Counted from the first letter of the stretch, positions 33,066-42,722 are shown. The stretch is DNA of 46,548 nucleotides from Chitinophagales bacterium (GCA_015654695.1 JAATGJ010000076.1:1-46548), one strand, 5' to 3'. Numbers and translations: made by a program. Notes: a model not told the origin generated them from the sequence alone.

Positions 33066-33470
33066 ATGAAAACAATGATCAACACCCGTTTAATCGCTAT
33101 TGCATTAGTTGCATCTTTTACTGTAGCTTTTGCTTCACCCGCAATGGCTGGTGACGAAAAGAAAGTAATCCCGGTAGAATTGAAATTCATCGGCAACGTT
33201 AAAAATCAGCCGCTTTTCCACATGACCTTTACCGGCACGGAAGAAAATACATTTACCATCGTTGTTCGTGACGAATACGGAAATGTATTGTACAGGGAAA
33301 ATGTAAAAGGCGGAAGTTTCACTAAAAAATTCCTGTTAAACACGGAAGAAATTGGTGATGCTGAACTGAAATTTGAAGTTACCGGCAAAAATTTTGAAAA
33401 GCCGGTTGTATTTGAGATCAACAGGCAGACCCGCTTTATAGATGATGTGGTAATAAGCAAAATGAAATAA
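33066..33470 (+). CDS. Small secreted protein, paralogue A
   Basis: A 134-residue secreted protein. Signal peptide to about residue 28 (ending ASPAMAGDEKK). No lipobox. The mature domain, VELKFIGNVKNQPLFHMTFT, then FTIVVRDEYGNVLYRENVKG, KKFLLNTEE and FEVTGKNFEKPVVFEIN, looks like a small beta-sandwich. The protein at 41666-42073 shares this sequence over the full mature length. I know of no function. It is monocistronic, with a long leader and its own terminator at 33497. Confidence 0.85.
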   Translation: MKTMINTRLIAIALVASFTVAFASPAMAGDEKKVIPVELKFIGNVKNQPLFHMTFTGTEENTFTIVVRDEYGNVLYRENVKGGSFTKKFLLNTEEIGDAELKFEVTGKNFEKPVVFEINRQTRFIDDVVISKMK

Positions 33471-33496
33471 GCAGTTTGAGGAAATTTAAATTTTAC

Positions 33497-33529
33497 GATG
33501 CCCCGGTGTTACCGGGGCATCTTCTTTTA
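33497..33529 (+). terminator. Intrinsic terminator of secreted protein A
   Basis: An 11-bp perfect stem (GATGCCCCGGT at 33497-33507 with ACCGGGGCATC at 33511-33521), 3-base loop, then TTCTTTTA. It lies 27 bases after the stop codon. Confidence 0.88.
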
Positions 33530-33888
33530 TACCCATTGCCGCAAAATGAAAACACATCCCACCTGGTCTTTTAAATGGGCCTGTTATCTCCTCTTTAAAA
33601 ATTTGTAGCTTCACTGACCCCTGTAGCTATTAGTAGAAGATATTTCTCACTATACTTACCCGGCTTGAAAAACAGGCAGCCTTCATTATAACACTCTTTT
33701 CATGATGGCGGTAAGATGTATGATGGCTATTATCATCCATTACAGGGAATGCTGGGCTGAAATAACTGTATTCGTGCTGTTGTTTACCTGCTTCATCTGT
33801 CATTGTCAATTGTTAAATCACTCTGAAAAATAATCAGATACTTGTTCCGGTTGACTAATTACCGCATTTTTATACTTACTACCAGGCC
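33530..33888. other. Intergenic region upstream of the DUF5686 gene
   Basis: About 360 bases with no supported gene. It contains TTATCATCCATTACAGGG and CATTGTCAATTGTTAAATC style AT-rich sequence, and no clear repeat or promoter. It separates the secreted-protein terminator from the large outer-membrane-associated gene. Confidence 0.45.
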
Positions 33889-36348
33889 ATGCACCGGAAC
33901 TGCTGTTTACTATTACTGTCGCTTTTGTTCTCCCCAATCCTGCATGCGCAATATTTTAAAGTTTCCGGCAAGATCACCAATAATAGACTCGAACCACTTG
34001 CATTGGTAACGATACAGGTGAAAGACCTCCAGGCAGGAGTGATCACTAAAGAAGACGGTACTTACGAACTAAACCTCGAAGAGGGAAAGTATGATCTTAT
34101 CATCAGTATGATGGGGTTTAAAACACAGATCATCACGCTTACGATCACCAAAGATTATATCCAGAACATCATCCTGGAAGCAGATGAAATGAAAAATCTT
34201 TCCGAAGTAGTTGTAAGGGGAAAAAGTAAAGACAGGTCGGAAGAGATCATCCGCCATGTGATACGCAATAAAGAAAACGTATTGTCAGCGGCAGGAGCTT
34301 ATTCCTGCAATGTATATATAAAAGCTGTCCAGGAAGATTCATTATCCAAAAAGAGAAAGAAACGCCCCATAGCTGATTCTGCACTTCAAAAAGACGCTGA
34401 CCTCCGGCGAATGGCGATGGCGGAAATATCACTCCACTATGATCACGAAACAGGCAACCGTGTAAAAGAAGAAAGAACCGGTGTTGTAAAAAGAGGCAAC
34501 CCCGAAAGTTTGTTTTACCTGTCGCTGACCGAAGGAGATTTTAATTTGTATAATAACTTCATTAAATCCCCCGTCCTGTCAGAGGTTCCTTTTATATCAC
34601 CGGTAAGTTACAGCGGCCTTGCTGCTTATAAATATAAAATGATCAGTATAAAACAGGAAGGCGCCAGGAAAATTTATACTATCAGTATAAAACCAAAACA
34701 ATTAAGCAATGTAACGGTGGAAGGAGAACTCACCATTATAGACAGCGCCTGGGTGATACTAAGTTCCCGTTTCAAACTACCCGGTTATCATATCCCGGAA
34801 TACGATCTATTTGAGATTCACCAGCAATATGGTTTTGTTGAAAACACCGCATGGATGATCACCCGCCAGCAATTTACTTATTATTCAAAAAGCGGTAAGG
34901 CAAAATCGTCGGGAGAAACAATTGTTTCTTATAATGACTTTGAACTGAATAAAGAGTTCCCAAAAAAATATTTCGGTACCGAAGTCAGTTCTACCGCGCA
35001 GGAAGCGTATGAAAGAGATAGTTCTTTCTGGCAAAAAACAAGGACAGAACCTTTAACAGTAAAAGAGATCCGATTTATCCAATACAAAGACAGCATTTAT
35101 CGTGTCACTCATACCAAAGCCTATCTTGATTCTATTGACAAAGTGACCAATAAAGTCACCTGGAAGAAGGTATTGCTGTTCGGGCAAACCATTTATAGCC
35201 GGGAGAAAGAAAGAACGTGGCAGTTGCCGCCACTCATTGCCCTTTATCAACCATTTCAATTTGGCGGAACGAGAATTGAGGCTAGTGCCTTTTATTTGAA
35301 AATATATAAATCAAGAAAGAATATTGCCGCTAATGGCAATATCAGCTATGGTTTAAGAAACCGTGATGTAAACGGAAGTTTTGGACTTCAGCGAATGTAC
35401 AATCCATTTAATCGTGGCTTTTATCAAGTGGAATTAAAACGGAATTTTGAATACATCTTCGAAGGTGATGCATGGATCAACATGATCAAGCGGAATAATT
35501 TTTACCTGAACAATGGAATCGGTATTGGCCATGGCCTGGAACTGGCGAATGGTTTATTTTTCTATAGCAATTTTGATATTGCCCTGCGACGTTCGGTTAG
35601 TGGCTATAAAACCAATTCTAAAATAGACAGCCTTTTTGGTGATATAATGGATGACAACCAGGCTGTAGCTTTCGAACCGTATAATGCAGCCTATGGAAAG
35701 CTGACACTGAAATACACACCCGGTCAGCGATATATCCGTGAACCCAAAGAGAAGATCATACTCGGATCAGCCTGGCCTACATTCTATGCTACCTGGCGAA
35801 AAGGGATCCCGGATATTATGAAAAGTAAAGTGGATTTTGATTATCTCGAATTCGGTATAGAGCAGGAGCTGAAGTTAGGCATCAGTGGAGTTTCGAAATA
35901 CAATATCAAGACAGGAAGCTTTATCAATACGAAAGATCTGCGGCTTATAGATTACCAGTTTCAAAGAAGAGGCGACCCGCTATTATTCATGAACCCGAAC
36001 GAAGCATTCCAGTCGCTGGATTCAACGTTCCCGGTGTTCAAGCGTTTTTACCAGGGGCATTACCTGCATGAATTCAACGGGGCGATACTGAACAAAATAC
36101 CGTTGTTCAAAAAATTGCAGCTGAGAGAAATTGCCGGTGCCGGTTTTTTAATTGCCCCTGAAAGAAATCTTCGCTATGCCGAAGTATTCGCCGGGGTGGA
36201 AAGAGTGTTCAAATGGCCATTCAATCCATTGTACAAATTAAAAATAGGCGTGTATATTATCGGATCTGCAGCTAACCAGTTTCGTAATCCGGTTCAGATA
36301 AAAATCGGGTTCAGTTCCTGGGACAAAAAAAGGAATAAATGGATTTAG
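33889..36348 (+). CDS. DUF5686 outer-membrane protein with regulatory-like domain
   Basis: An 819-residue exported protein. Signal peptide MHRNCCLLLLSLLFSPILHA, then a carboxypeptidase-regulatory-like domain (FKVSGKITNNRLEPLALVTI to about 105) and a DUF5686 region beginning near RSEEIIRHVIRNKENVLSA (about 118-136). The C-terminal third consists of barrel-like strands (LYKLKIGVYIIGSAANQF, then PVQIKIGFSSWDKKR). Such proteins are universal in Bacteroidota, and I know of no established role. It is monocistronic and separated from neighbours by more than 140 bases on each side. Confidence 0.88.
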   Translation: MHRNCCLLLLSLLFSPILHAQYFKVSGKITNNRLEPLALVTIQVKDLQAGVITKEDGTYELNLEEGKYDLIISMMGFKTQIITLTITKDYIQNIILEADEMKNLSEVVVRGKSKDRSEEIIRHVIRNKENVLSAAGAYSCNVYIKAVQEDSLSKKRKKRPIADSALQKDADLRRMAMAEISLHYDHETGNRVKEERTGVVKRGNPESLFYLSLTEGDFNLYNNFIKSPVLSEVPFISPVSYSGLAAYKYKMISIKQEGARKIYTISIKPKQLSNVTVEGELTIIDSAWVILSSRFKLPGYHIPEYDLFEIHQQYGFVENTAWMITRQQFTYYSKSGKAKSSGETIVSYNDFELNKEFPKKYFGTEVSSTAQEAYERDSSFWQKTRTEPLTVKEIRFIQYKDSIYRVTHTKAYLDSIDKVTNKVTWKKVLLFGQTIYSREKERTWQLPPLIALYQPFQFGGTRIEASAFYLKIYKSRKNIAANGNISYGLRNRDVNGSFGLQRMYNPFNRGFYQVELKRNFEYIFEGDAWINMIKRNNFYLNNGIGIGHGLELANGLFFYSNFDIALRRSVSGYKTNSKIDSLFGDIMDDNQAVAFEPYNAAYGKLTLKYTPGQRYIREPKEKIILGSAWPTFYATWRKGIPDIMKSKVDFDYLEFGIEQELKLGISGVSKYNIKTGSFINTKDLRLIDYQFQRRGDPLLFMNPNEAFQSLDSTFPVFKRFYQGHYLHEFNGAILNKIPLFKKLQLREIAGAGFLIAPERNLRYAEVFAGVERVFKWPFNPLYKLKIGVYIIGSAANQFRNPVQIKIGFSSWDKKRNKWI

Positions 36349-36496
36349 TTGCCGGGCTGTAACGCAACTCAGCTTTTGTTGATTTTACTTTATCCCTGGC
36401 AATTATGCTGAACATAGCCATGCTGTAGATTATTAAATATGAGGAAAATTTCAACTCAAACAATAATTTGAGCCAGCAATTAGTTATAGAGACATA

Positions 36497-36940
36497 ATGA
36501 AAACCAGGACATTCATTATTTCCTTACTCATACTTACAGGCTTCAATTTTTGCTACAGCCAAAACAGGCAGTATGGCAGATACAAAAACCTAAAACGTTA
36601 TTGGGGTGATGAATTCACCCTTAATAAGGATTCGACATTTATTTATTATTGTAACAACAAAACACCTGGCAATATAGAATTTACTGATTCCTCTTTTGGG
36701 AGATACAAACTGGTGGGAGACACTATTTTTTTAAATTACTTATTCAACAATTATCATCCTTTTCTTAGCGACTCTCCCAAAGACTCATTAAAGTGGGAAA
36801 TAATAGAACCTCATGGTTATTTTGGAAACAGACCACAAAAACTTTATTGGCGAAGAAAAAGACTTTACTACATAATTGAAGAAACCGGGGAAATTTTTTG
36901 GAATAAGGAGCATCACTTGAATCGCATAACTAAACAGTGA
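36497..36940 (+). CDS. Small exported protein of unknown function
   Basis: A 147-residue protein with a signal peptide (MKTRTFIISLLILTGFNFCY, then SQNRQ). The mature part is rich in Tyr, Arg, Lys and Asn (RYKNLKRYWGDEFTLNKDST, YYCNNKTPGNIEFTDSSFGR, PQKLYWRRKRLYYIIEETGE), consistent with a beta fold of lipocalin-like copies, but no family is assigned. It converges with the FAD-linked dehydrogenase gene with a single base between stop codons. Confidence 0.75.
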   Translation: MKTRTFIISLLILTGFNFCYSQNRQYGRYKNLKRYWGDEFTLNKDSTFIYYCNNKTPGNIEFTDSSFGRYKLVGDTIFLNYLFNNYHPFLSDSPKDSLKWEIIEPHGYFGNRPQKLYWRRKRLYYIIEETGEIFWNKEHHLNRITKQ

Positions 36941-36941
36941 C

Positions 36942-39854
36942 TCAGATCAGCGCCTCGTACAAAATTTCTACCGGATGCTTTGCTTTTCTCCCCGTTCCAT
37001 CTTTTACCTGGTGACGGCAACTTGTGCCGGGTGCAGCTATAATAGTATTCTCATCAGCGCTGCGAACCGAAGGAAATAATACCATCTCCCCTACTTTCAT
37101 CGAAAGATCATAGTGTTCTTTTTCGTAACCAAAACTTCCCGCCATACCACAACAACCCGAAGGGACCGTTTCAACCGTATAATTTTCAGGAAGCGACAAT
37201 AACTTTACGGAAGGAGCAACCGATGATAATGCTTTCTGCTGGCAATGACCATGCAGTTTTATTGATCGCTTTTCTTTGGTAAATAACGAGGACGATATAT
37301 TTCCTTTTTCAATTTCGGTAGCTATAAACTCATCAATCAAGAACACATTCTTTGCCAGTGCTTTTGCTGCTTCCAATTTGTCATCATCCGCAAGGTCAAT
37401 ATACTCATCCCTGAAAGTAAGTATAGCTGATGGCTCGATACCAATCAATGGCGTATCCGCAGTAATTAATGGCGACAGCATTTCAATATTCTTATTGGCG
37501 ATCTTTTTTGCACTTCGTAATAAACCTTTGGACAACCATGCTCTGCCGCTTTCTGTATGTTCTGGAATAACTACTTCATACCCCAGCTTTTCCAGGAGTT
37601 GAATTGCTTTTATCCCGATCTCTGTATCATTGAAGTTGGTAAACTCATCACAGAACAGATACAGTTTCCTGTTACCGGTTGCTGGTTTCCTGTTCTTTTC
37701 GTACCACTTTTTCAGCGTCGTTTTATACAGTGTCGGCATAGAACGCTTTGCTGCGAAACCAGAAAGACGTTTTACTAATTTACTTACTGCTCCATTGGTC
37801 ATCATAAAATTGTACATACCCGGCCAGGTAGCGCCTAATGAAGAAGAAGCATTGAACCTTGCGATCAGTTTGGAACGGAACGGTACACCGTTGGCATCAT
37901 AATAATGTTGCAAAAACTCTGCTTTCAGTTTAGCCACATCCACATTACTCGGACATTCTGATTTGCACCCTTTGCAACTTAAACAAAGATCCATCACTTC
38001 ATAAATTTCTTTATGATCAAAACGGTTTACCTTATCTGAGTTGGTCAAAAACTCACGAAGGATATTGGCTCTTGCCCTTGTTGTATCTTTTTCATTACGT
38101 GTAGCCATATAAGAAGGGCACATCGTCCCACCGCTTAATGGTGTCTTACGGCAATCGCCGCTGCCATTGCATTGCTCGGCATGTTGCAAAACATCCTGGT
38201 TATGAAAACGAAAAATAGTTTTGAAAGCAGGTGTCGTTTGCCCCGGCACATAACGGAGCATGGTATTCATCGGCGGCGTATCAACAATCTTATTCGGATT
38301 GAAAATATGATGGGGATCCCAGGCTTTTTTAATTTCTTTTAATAAAACATAGTTCTTCTCTCCTACCATTTGTTTAATAAACTCACCCCGCAAACGGCCA
38401 TCACCATGTTCACCGCTTAATGAACCATTATATTTTTTTACCAGCGTAGCGATCTCTTCCGCAATAGTGCGGAATAACTGGTTGCCTTCTTTTGTTTTTA
38501 AATTAATGATGGGACGAAGATGTATCTCACCGGATCCCGCATGGGCATAATGCACAGAATATAAACCGTACTTTTTCAATATCTCATTAAAATCCCGGAT
38601 ATAGGCGGGAAGATCATGCACATCAACAGCCGTATCTTCTATCACGGGCACGGCTTTTTCATCGCCCGGCAAATTACTCAGTAAGCCAAGACCAGCTTTA
38701 CGCAGTGTCCATATCTTTTTCGTATCAGCGCCAAAAAGCAGGGGAAAATGATAACCCAGGCCAGTTGCCCGCATCTCCGCTTCGCATTTTTGCGCATCGG
38801 CTATCACTTCTTCTCTTGTACTTCTTGCAAACTCAATTACCAGTATCGCTCCCGGATCACCCTGCACAAAAAAACGGTTTTTTAGCTGTTCGATATTATT
38901 CTTCGTACACTCCAGTATATAATGATCAATCAATTCACTGGCGCTGATATTATATTTCAGTGCGATTAGGTTAGCCCTCAATGATTCATCAATAGAATTA
39001 AAATGAACGCACAGCAATCCTGTTTCTTTGGGTGGCAAGGGCACCACGTTCAGTTTGATCTCCGTGATAAACGCCAGTGTACCTTCCGAACCTGCGATCA
39101 ATGAACAGAAATTAAAATCAGATCCGCCGGCCGTGAACGGTGCTGTCTCCAGTAAAAGATCAACGGCATAACCTGTGTTTCTCCTTTCCACTGATTTTTT
39201 GGGAAACTCTTTTCTTATCTCAACCTGGTTTTCGTAATTGCTTAACAAGCTTCTTACTTTTTTATAAATATCCGCTTCCAGCGTATCGCCTTCACATTTA
39301 GTATGAAACTCATCAAGACTTACTGTTTTAAATATCGCTTCACTTCCATCACTCAATAACGTTTTTACTTCCAGTAAATGTTCACGGGTACTGCGATACA
39401 CGACCGAGTTAGAACCACAACTGTTATTGCCTACCATTCCACCGATCATTGCCCTGTTAGCTGTTGATGTTTCCGGACCAAAGAATAAGCCATGAGGCTT
39501 AAGAAACATATTCAGTTCATCCCGGATTACACCCGGTTGTACACGCGCCCATTTCTCTGCTTTGTTTAATTCAAGAATGCTGGTAAAGCTCCTGGAGACA
39601 TCCACTATAATTCCATTACCCACCACCTGGCCTGCCAGCGATGTGCCGGCTGTTCGGGGAATAAGAGAAGTATGGTTTGTATTTGCAAAAGCGATCAGCT
39701 TTTTTATATCCTCTTCTGTTTTGGGAATAGCTACCGCCAGGGGCATTTCGCGGTACGCGGATGCATCGGTAGCATACAGCGTACGCATGGTAGTATCGGT
39801 ATAAAACTCTCCTTCTAATGTGGCGGCTAACTGCTGTAGCAGGGCGTTCGTCAT
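36942..39854 (-). CDS. FAD-linked and Fe-S dehydrogenase (GlcD/GlcF-type fusion)
   Basis: A 970-residue oxidoreductase with three parts. The FAD-binding PCMH domain spans about 38-220 (PRTAGTSLAGQVVGNGIIVD, GNNSCGSNSVVYRS). The FAD-linked oxidase C-terminal domain runs to about 520 (SLSGEHGDGRLRGEFIKQM). A ferredoxin-like region has Cys near 560-575 (CNGSGDCRKTPLSGGTMCPS) and CLSCKGCKSECPS (about 620-632). The end is a CCG/GlcF-like domain (GCCGMAGSFGYEKEHYD, about 900-916). Such fusions oxidise D-2-hydroxyacids such as D-lactate or glycolate. The substrate is not fixed. It is monocistronic. Confidence 0.92.
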   Translation of the reverse strand: MTNALLQQLAATLEGEFYTDTTMRTLYATDASAYREMPLAVAIPKTEEDIKKLIAFANTNHTSLIPRTAGTSLAGQVVGNGIIVDVSRSFTSILELNKAEKWARVQPGVIRDELNMFLKPHGLFFGPETSTANRAMIGGMVGNNSCGSNSVVYRSTREHLLEVKTLLSDGSEAIFKTVSLDEFHTKCEGDTLEADIYKKVRSLLSNYENQVEIRKEFPKKSVERRNTGYAVDLLLETAPFTAGGSDFNFCSLIAGSEGTLAFITEIKLNVVPLPPKETGLLCVHFNSIDESLRANLIALKYNISASELIDHYILECTKNNIEQLKNRFFVQGDPGAILVIEFARSTREEVIADAQKCEAEMRATGLGYHFPLLFGADTKKIWTLRKAGLGLLSNLPGDEKAVPVIEDTAVDVHDLPAYIRDFNEILKKYGLYSVHYAHAGSGEIHLRPIINLKTKEGNQLFRTIAEEIATLVKKYNGSLSGEHGDGRLRGEFIKQMVGEKNYVLLKEIKKAWDPHHIFNPNKIVDTPPMNTMLRYVPGQTTPAFKTIFRFHNQDVLQHAEQCNGSGDCRKTPLSGGTMCPSYMATRNEKDTTRARANILREFLTNSDKVNRFDHKEIYEVMDLCLSCKGCKSECPSNVDVAKLKAEFLQHYYDANGVPFRSKLIARFNASSSLGATWPGMYNFMMTNGAVSKLVKRLSGFAAKRSMPTLYKTTLKKWYEKNRKPATGNRKLYLFCDEFTNFNDTEIGIKAIQLLEKLGYEVVIPEHTESGRAWLSKGLLRSAKKIANKNIEMLSPLITADTPLIGIEPSAILTFRDEYIDLADDDKLEAAKALAKNVFLIDEFIATEIEKGNISSSLFTKEKRSIKLHGHCQQKALSSVAPSVKLLSLPENYTVETVPSGCCGMAGSFGYEKEHYDLSMKVGEMVLFPSVRSADENTIIAAPGTSCRHQVKDGTGRKAKHPVEILYEALI

Positions 39855-39946
39855 GAGCTGATAATATTGAGCCTGTTTTGAAGCAGCGAAAATAACGCAA
39901 GAAAATTTGACTCCAGGGAAAACCAGTAATCGCTGCCCCTGTAATG

Positions 39947-39978
39947 ACTTGCCCCGGCTTTATAAGACCGGGGCAAGT
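39947..39978 (-). terminator. Hairpin downstream of the 40004-41083 gene
   Basis: An 11-bp perfect stem (ACTTGCCCCGG at 39947-39957 with CCGGGGCAAGT at 39968-39978) and a 10-base loop. There is no T run on the minus side, so termination is plausible but not certain. Confidence 0.5.
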
Positions 39979-40003
39979 AATAGAAGAAGATATGTTAACG
40001 GTA

Positions 40004-41083
40004 TTATTGGTATTGTATATACACAGGCTGCGGTTTCAACGCCAGCACTTCCTGTGGTGTCAGCAGACGACCGTTGTTCTTTGTGTCGTTTTTATAAAAT
40101 ATTTTGAAGCCTGTATATTCCACAGGTTCTTTATGTATGTATTGTTTATAGGTATTCATCTTCAGCGGGGCATGTCCCCAGCCATCCATGTCCATTACTA
40201 TTTGCACTTCCGGTCTTGTTTTTATCTGCTTATAGTTTGTCACCCCGTTTTGTGTAAAGCGGTGTACGATGAATACTTTGGGTGTAAGACTATTTTCCTT
40301 TACCAGTTTAGCGAGGTATTCAGTCGCATAATTGATATCCGCTGCATCAAATGTACCCACTACTTTACCCGGCGCCTGTCCGCCTTTCATCGAAAATTCC
40401 GGGTCAATGCCCAGGTGTACGTTAGGCATCTTCAGGTATTTTTCCAGTTCTGGAAGTTCCTGCTGTAAGGTGCTATGTCCTACCTGCACATCTATAAATA
40501 CAAGGGCATTGATCTTGCTGGCCATACTCAATACAGAATCTATCTGGTGAAAAGGCATTCTGAGCCTGTAGGTATTACCCTTACCCGGGCTGCCTTGTGC
40601 CGTTACTGCTATATAATGAAGTGCGGGAACTACCTCCAGTACGGAGTCTGCTTTTTGCCAGGCAGCTACTTCCTGCTGAAGCTTTGCGAGCATTTCTGCA
40701 GGCGGAAGCTCACCAAGTATCCCCATTTGTTTTGAATACAGGTTGCCATAATAAGACACAATCCTCTTAAAAGGGAAAATAGACCCCGCCAAAGGATACT
40801 CGGTTTTTACCGGCCATTTGCCTGTTGTATCTCCATTGACAATATGTGCGATCTTGCTGTCATATTCTTCTATGTCTGACAATATAGGGACAGCGGCTTT
40901 CCTTGTACTGTCTTCTGTGGTGCCAGATGCGGACACCGGTGTTTCCTTGTCAGATGAATTGGAATGAAACACTACTTTGTAGCCGCCAAAAATAATAGCG
41001 AGCAATAAAGCGATAGATAAACCTACAAGAAGGTAAAATGAATAAGGCCGGTTGCCGGCTGAGGAGGATACTGGATAATTCAT
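40004..41083 (-). CDS. Membrane-anchored protein of an uncharacterised family
   Basis: A 359-residue protein from the ATG at 41081-41083; a TTG three codons upstream is less likely. A single N-terminal membrane segment (YLLVGLSIALLLAIIFGGYK, about 16-36) anchors it. The outer domain has a clear motif order: VSYYGNLYSKQMGILGELPP, VVPALHYIAVTAQGSPGKGN, ALVFIDVQVGHS, VHLGIDPEFSM and VQIVMDMDGWGHAPL. This looks like a TIM-barrel-type layout. From memory, a family of actinobacterial lipoproteins shows the same order. Function is unknown. It has a hairpin downstream. Confidence 0.84.
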   Translation of the reverse strand: MNYPVSSSAGNRPYSFYLLVGLSIALLLAIIFGGYKVVFHSNSSDKETPVSASGTTEDSTRKAAVPILSDIEEYDSKIAHIVNGDTTGKWPVKTEYPLAGSIFPFKRIVSYYGNLYSKQMGILGELPPAEMLAKLQQEVAAWQKADSVLEVVPALHYIAVTAQGSPGKGNTYRLRMPFHQIDSVLSMASKINALVFIDVQVGHSTLQQELPELEKYLKMPNVHLGIDPEFSMKGGQAPGKVVGTFDAADINYATEYLAKLVKENSLTPKVFIVHRFTQNGVTNYKQIKTRPEVQIVMDMDGWGHAPLKMNTYKQYIHKEPVEYTGFKIFYKNDTKNNGRLLTPQEVLALKPQPVYIQYQ

Positions 41084-41464
41084 AAGATACAAATTTCGAT
41101 AAGGCAGTTTTGTTGTTATTCTGTAACGTGAAATTAATCAAAAAAGTATGCCAGGCTATGATACTCTCCCGCCTACCCGCATGAAAATTTACGTGTCAAT
41201 GCAGGGATATTTACAATAACAAAAAGACATTGAAACATTAGGCCGGAGCGAGGCTAAGTTTATATTCTTTGCTAACATTTTGACTTCCTTCTGCCACCAT
41301 CGCCTTTGAACAACATCGTTAAATCGGGAAAGTATCAGTACTTCCTGTAACAACCCGTTGGGCTTCCTGAAAAAAGCATGGGGCTAATGTAAAGATGCCG
41401 GGTAAGTCGTTGAAAAATAATGCATCATGATCTAATACCCATGTTGGACATACTGATATACGAG
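41084..41464. other. Intergenic region upstream of the paralogue B promoter block
   Basis: About 380 bases with no gene I can support. It is AT-rich, with the strings TTGAAACATTAGGCCGGAGC and ATCATGATCTAATACCC. It has no terminator-like hairpin for the convergent side. It leads into the promoter-like block at 41465. Confidence 0.4.
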
Positions 41465-41507
41465 ATAAGTTGGCTTGATATCCCCAACTGCCCCGTTTAC
41501 TTTTACA
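41465..41507 (+). promoter_or_regulatory. Promoter-like block, copy B, upstream of the paralogue
   Basis: ATAAGTTGGCTTG (41465-41477), a 20-base spacer and TACTTTTACA (41498-41507). Only one base differs from copy A in the boxes, while the spacer is diverged. The leader to the ATG at 41666 is about 158 bases. Confidence 0.65.
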
Positions 41508-41665
41508 AGATCAAAACGAATAATAACCTGCTTACTGCTCATCTCTGAAAATCCCGTTTACCGGGAATCCTGACTTTTACTTGCCCTTTTGTTTGTCTTT
41601 ATACAATGGTTGCGATCCGGGAATTTTTTAAACACGAATCTGTTACACTTAAAAATATAACACCC

Positions 41666-42073
41666 ATGAAAAAGATATTCATCAACAAAAAACTTATTAT
41701 AATTGCTTTCTTTACCGTTTTTTCCATAGGTTCCGCTACATCTGCCATAGCGAATGATGGCAAAAATCCATTACCTGTAGAATTAAAATTCGTTGGTAAT
41801 ATCAAAAATCAGCCGCTTTTCCAGTTGAGCTTCGCCGGCAATGCGGAAGAAAATGATTTCACCATCACCATCAGGGATGAAGAGGGCAATGCACTCTACA
41901 GTGAAAACATTAAAGGAGAAAATTTTTACAAAAAATTCCTGCTGAACAGTGAAGAGACCGGAAGCGACACATTGCGCTTTGAGGTGATCAGTAAAAAATC
42001 CGGCAAAAGCGTGGTATTTGAAATAAACCCGAAAGCAGCTATGCAGGATATGGTAGTAAACAAAGTAAAATAA
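41666..42073 (+). CDS. Small secreted protein, paralogue B
   Basis: A 135-residue secreted protein from the ATG at 41666 (MKKIFINKKLIIIAFFTVFS), with a signal peptide ending near ATSAIANDGK. The mature part (VELKFVGNIKNQPLFQLSFA, then FTITIRDEEGNALYSENIKG, KKFLLNSEE and SKKSGKSVVFEIN) matches paralogue A at 33066 along its full length, including the KVK/KMK end. The 60-base longer upstream reading is unlikely. It is monocistronic with its own promoter-like block and a terminator downstream. Confidence 0.85.
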   Translation: MKKIFINKKLIIIAFFTVFSIGSATSAIANDGKNPLPVELKFVGNIKNQPLFQLSFAGNAEENDFTITIRDEEGNALYSENIKGENFYKKFLLNSEETGSDTLRFEVISKKSGKSVVFEINPKAAMQDMVVNKVK

Positions 42074-42100
42074 GCTAAGCCCGTCACATAATTGTTATTT

Positions 42101-42136
42101 GCAATACACCGGCTGAAACTGGTGTTTGCTATTTTA
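42101..42136 (+). terminator. Intrinsic terminator of secreted protein B
   Basis: The stem GCAATACACCGG (42101-42112) pairs with CTGGTGTTTGC (42119-42129), with one wobble and one bulge, followed by TATTTT. It lies 27 bases after the stop codon, like the terminator of paralogue A. Confidence 0.6.
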
Positions 42137-42356
42137 ATAGTACTGCTAAAAAGGGTATAACGGGCTGAAAAGACATTCTTTTCCGTGTGTTCAGGCTTAA
42201 AATACATTCGTCTTCGCCTGGCATAAACTAATCAGCCTGTTATCAGTTTATACCATTACCTTTACAGTGATTTAAACTGACCGTCTTATCCCCCTTAGCT
42301 GTTTACTTCTTTTCATTGTATCTGGCTATTCATTTTAATACGAAACTGATCACACA

Positions 42357-42722
42357 ATGTTTGTACAAACCTGGATTAAATATCTGCCCGTGCTTAAAAT
42401 AGTATTGAAGCGTTCCGTTACGGGTGATCAAACCCTGACGATGAATGCTTCAGATTTTCAACGGGCGGCAGGTGGCCGCAAGATCAAGTTCAGTTTTTCC
42501 ATCACCCTGCCTAATGGTCGTCTCCAGACAATGAACAACCCTCCCCCGATCGCCAGGGAACTGGTAGAAGTTTTACAACAGGATGACATGACCCGCCAGC
42601 TTATCCGCCAGCACGATTTTGAATTTACCCTGAGCAATAGTCTCCAGTTAGTGATCAAAAATGTTTCCCCGCCTGTTGCCGAAACTGCTGATAGTGATAC
42701 CGCAGAAACAACGGCTAAATAA
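42357..42722 (+). CDS. Conserved hypothetical protein
   Basis: A 121-residue protein of unknown function, starting MFVQTWIKYLPVLKIVLKRS. The core (FQRAAGGRKIKFSFSITLPN, PPIARELVEVLQQDDMTRQL, FEFTLSNSLQLVIKN) alternates strands and helices. The tail is acidic and Thr-rich (ETADSDTAETTAK). No signal peptide or membrane helix. It is downstream of paralogue B with 283 bases between, and 285 bases to the next, convergent gene. Confidence 0.72.
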   Translation: MFVQTWIKYLPVLKIVLKRSVTGDQTLTMNASDFQRAAGGRKIKFSFSITLPNGRLQTMNNPPPIARELVEVLQQDDMTRQLIRQHDFEFTLSNSLQLVIKNVSPPVAETADSDTAETTAK

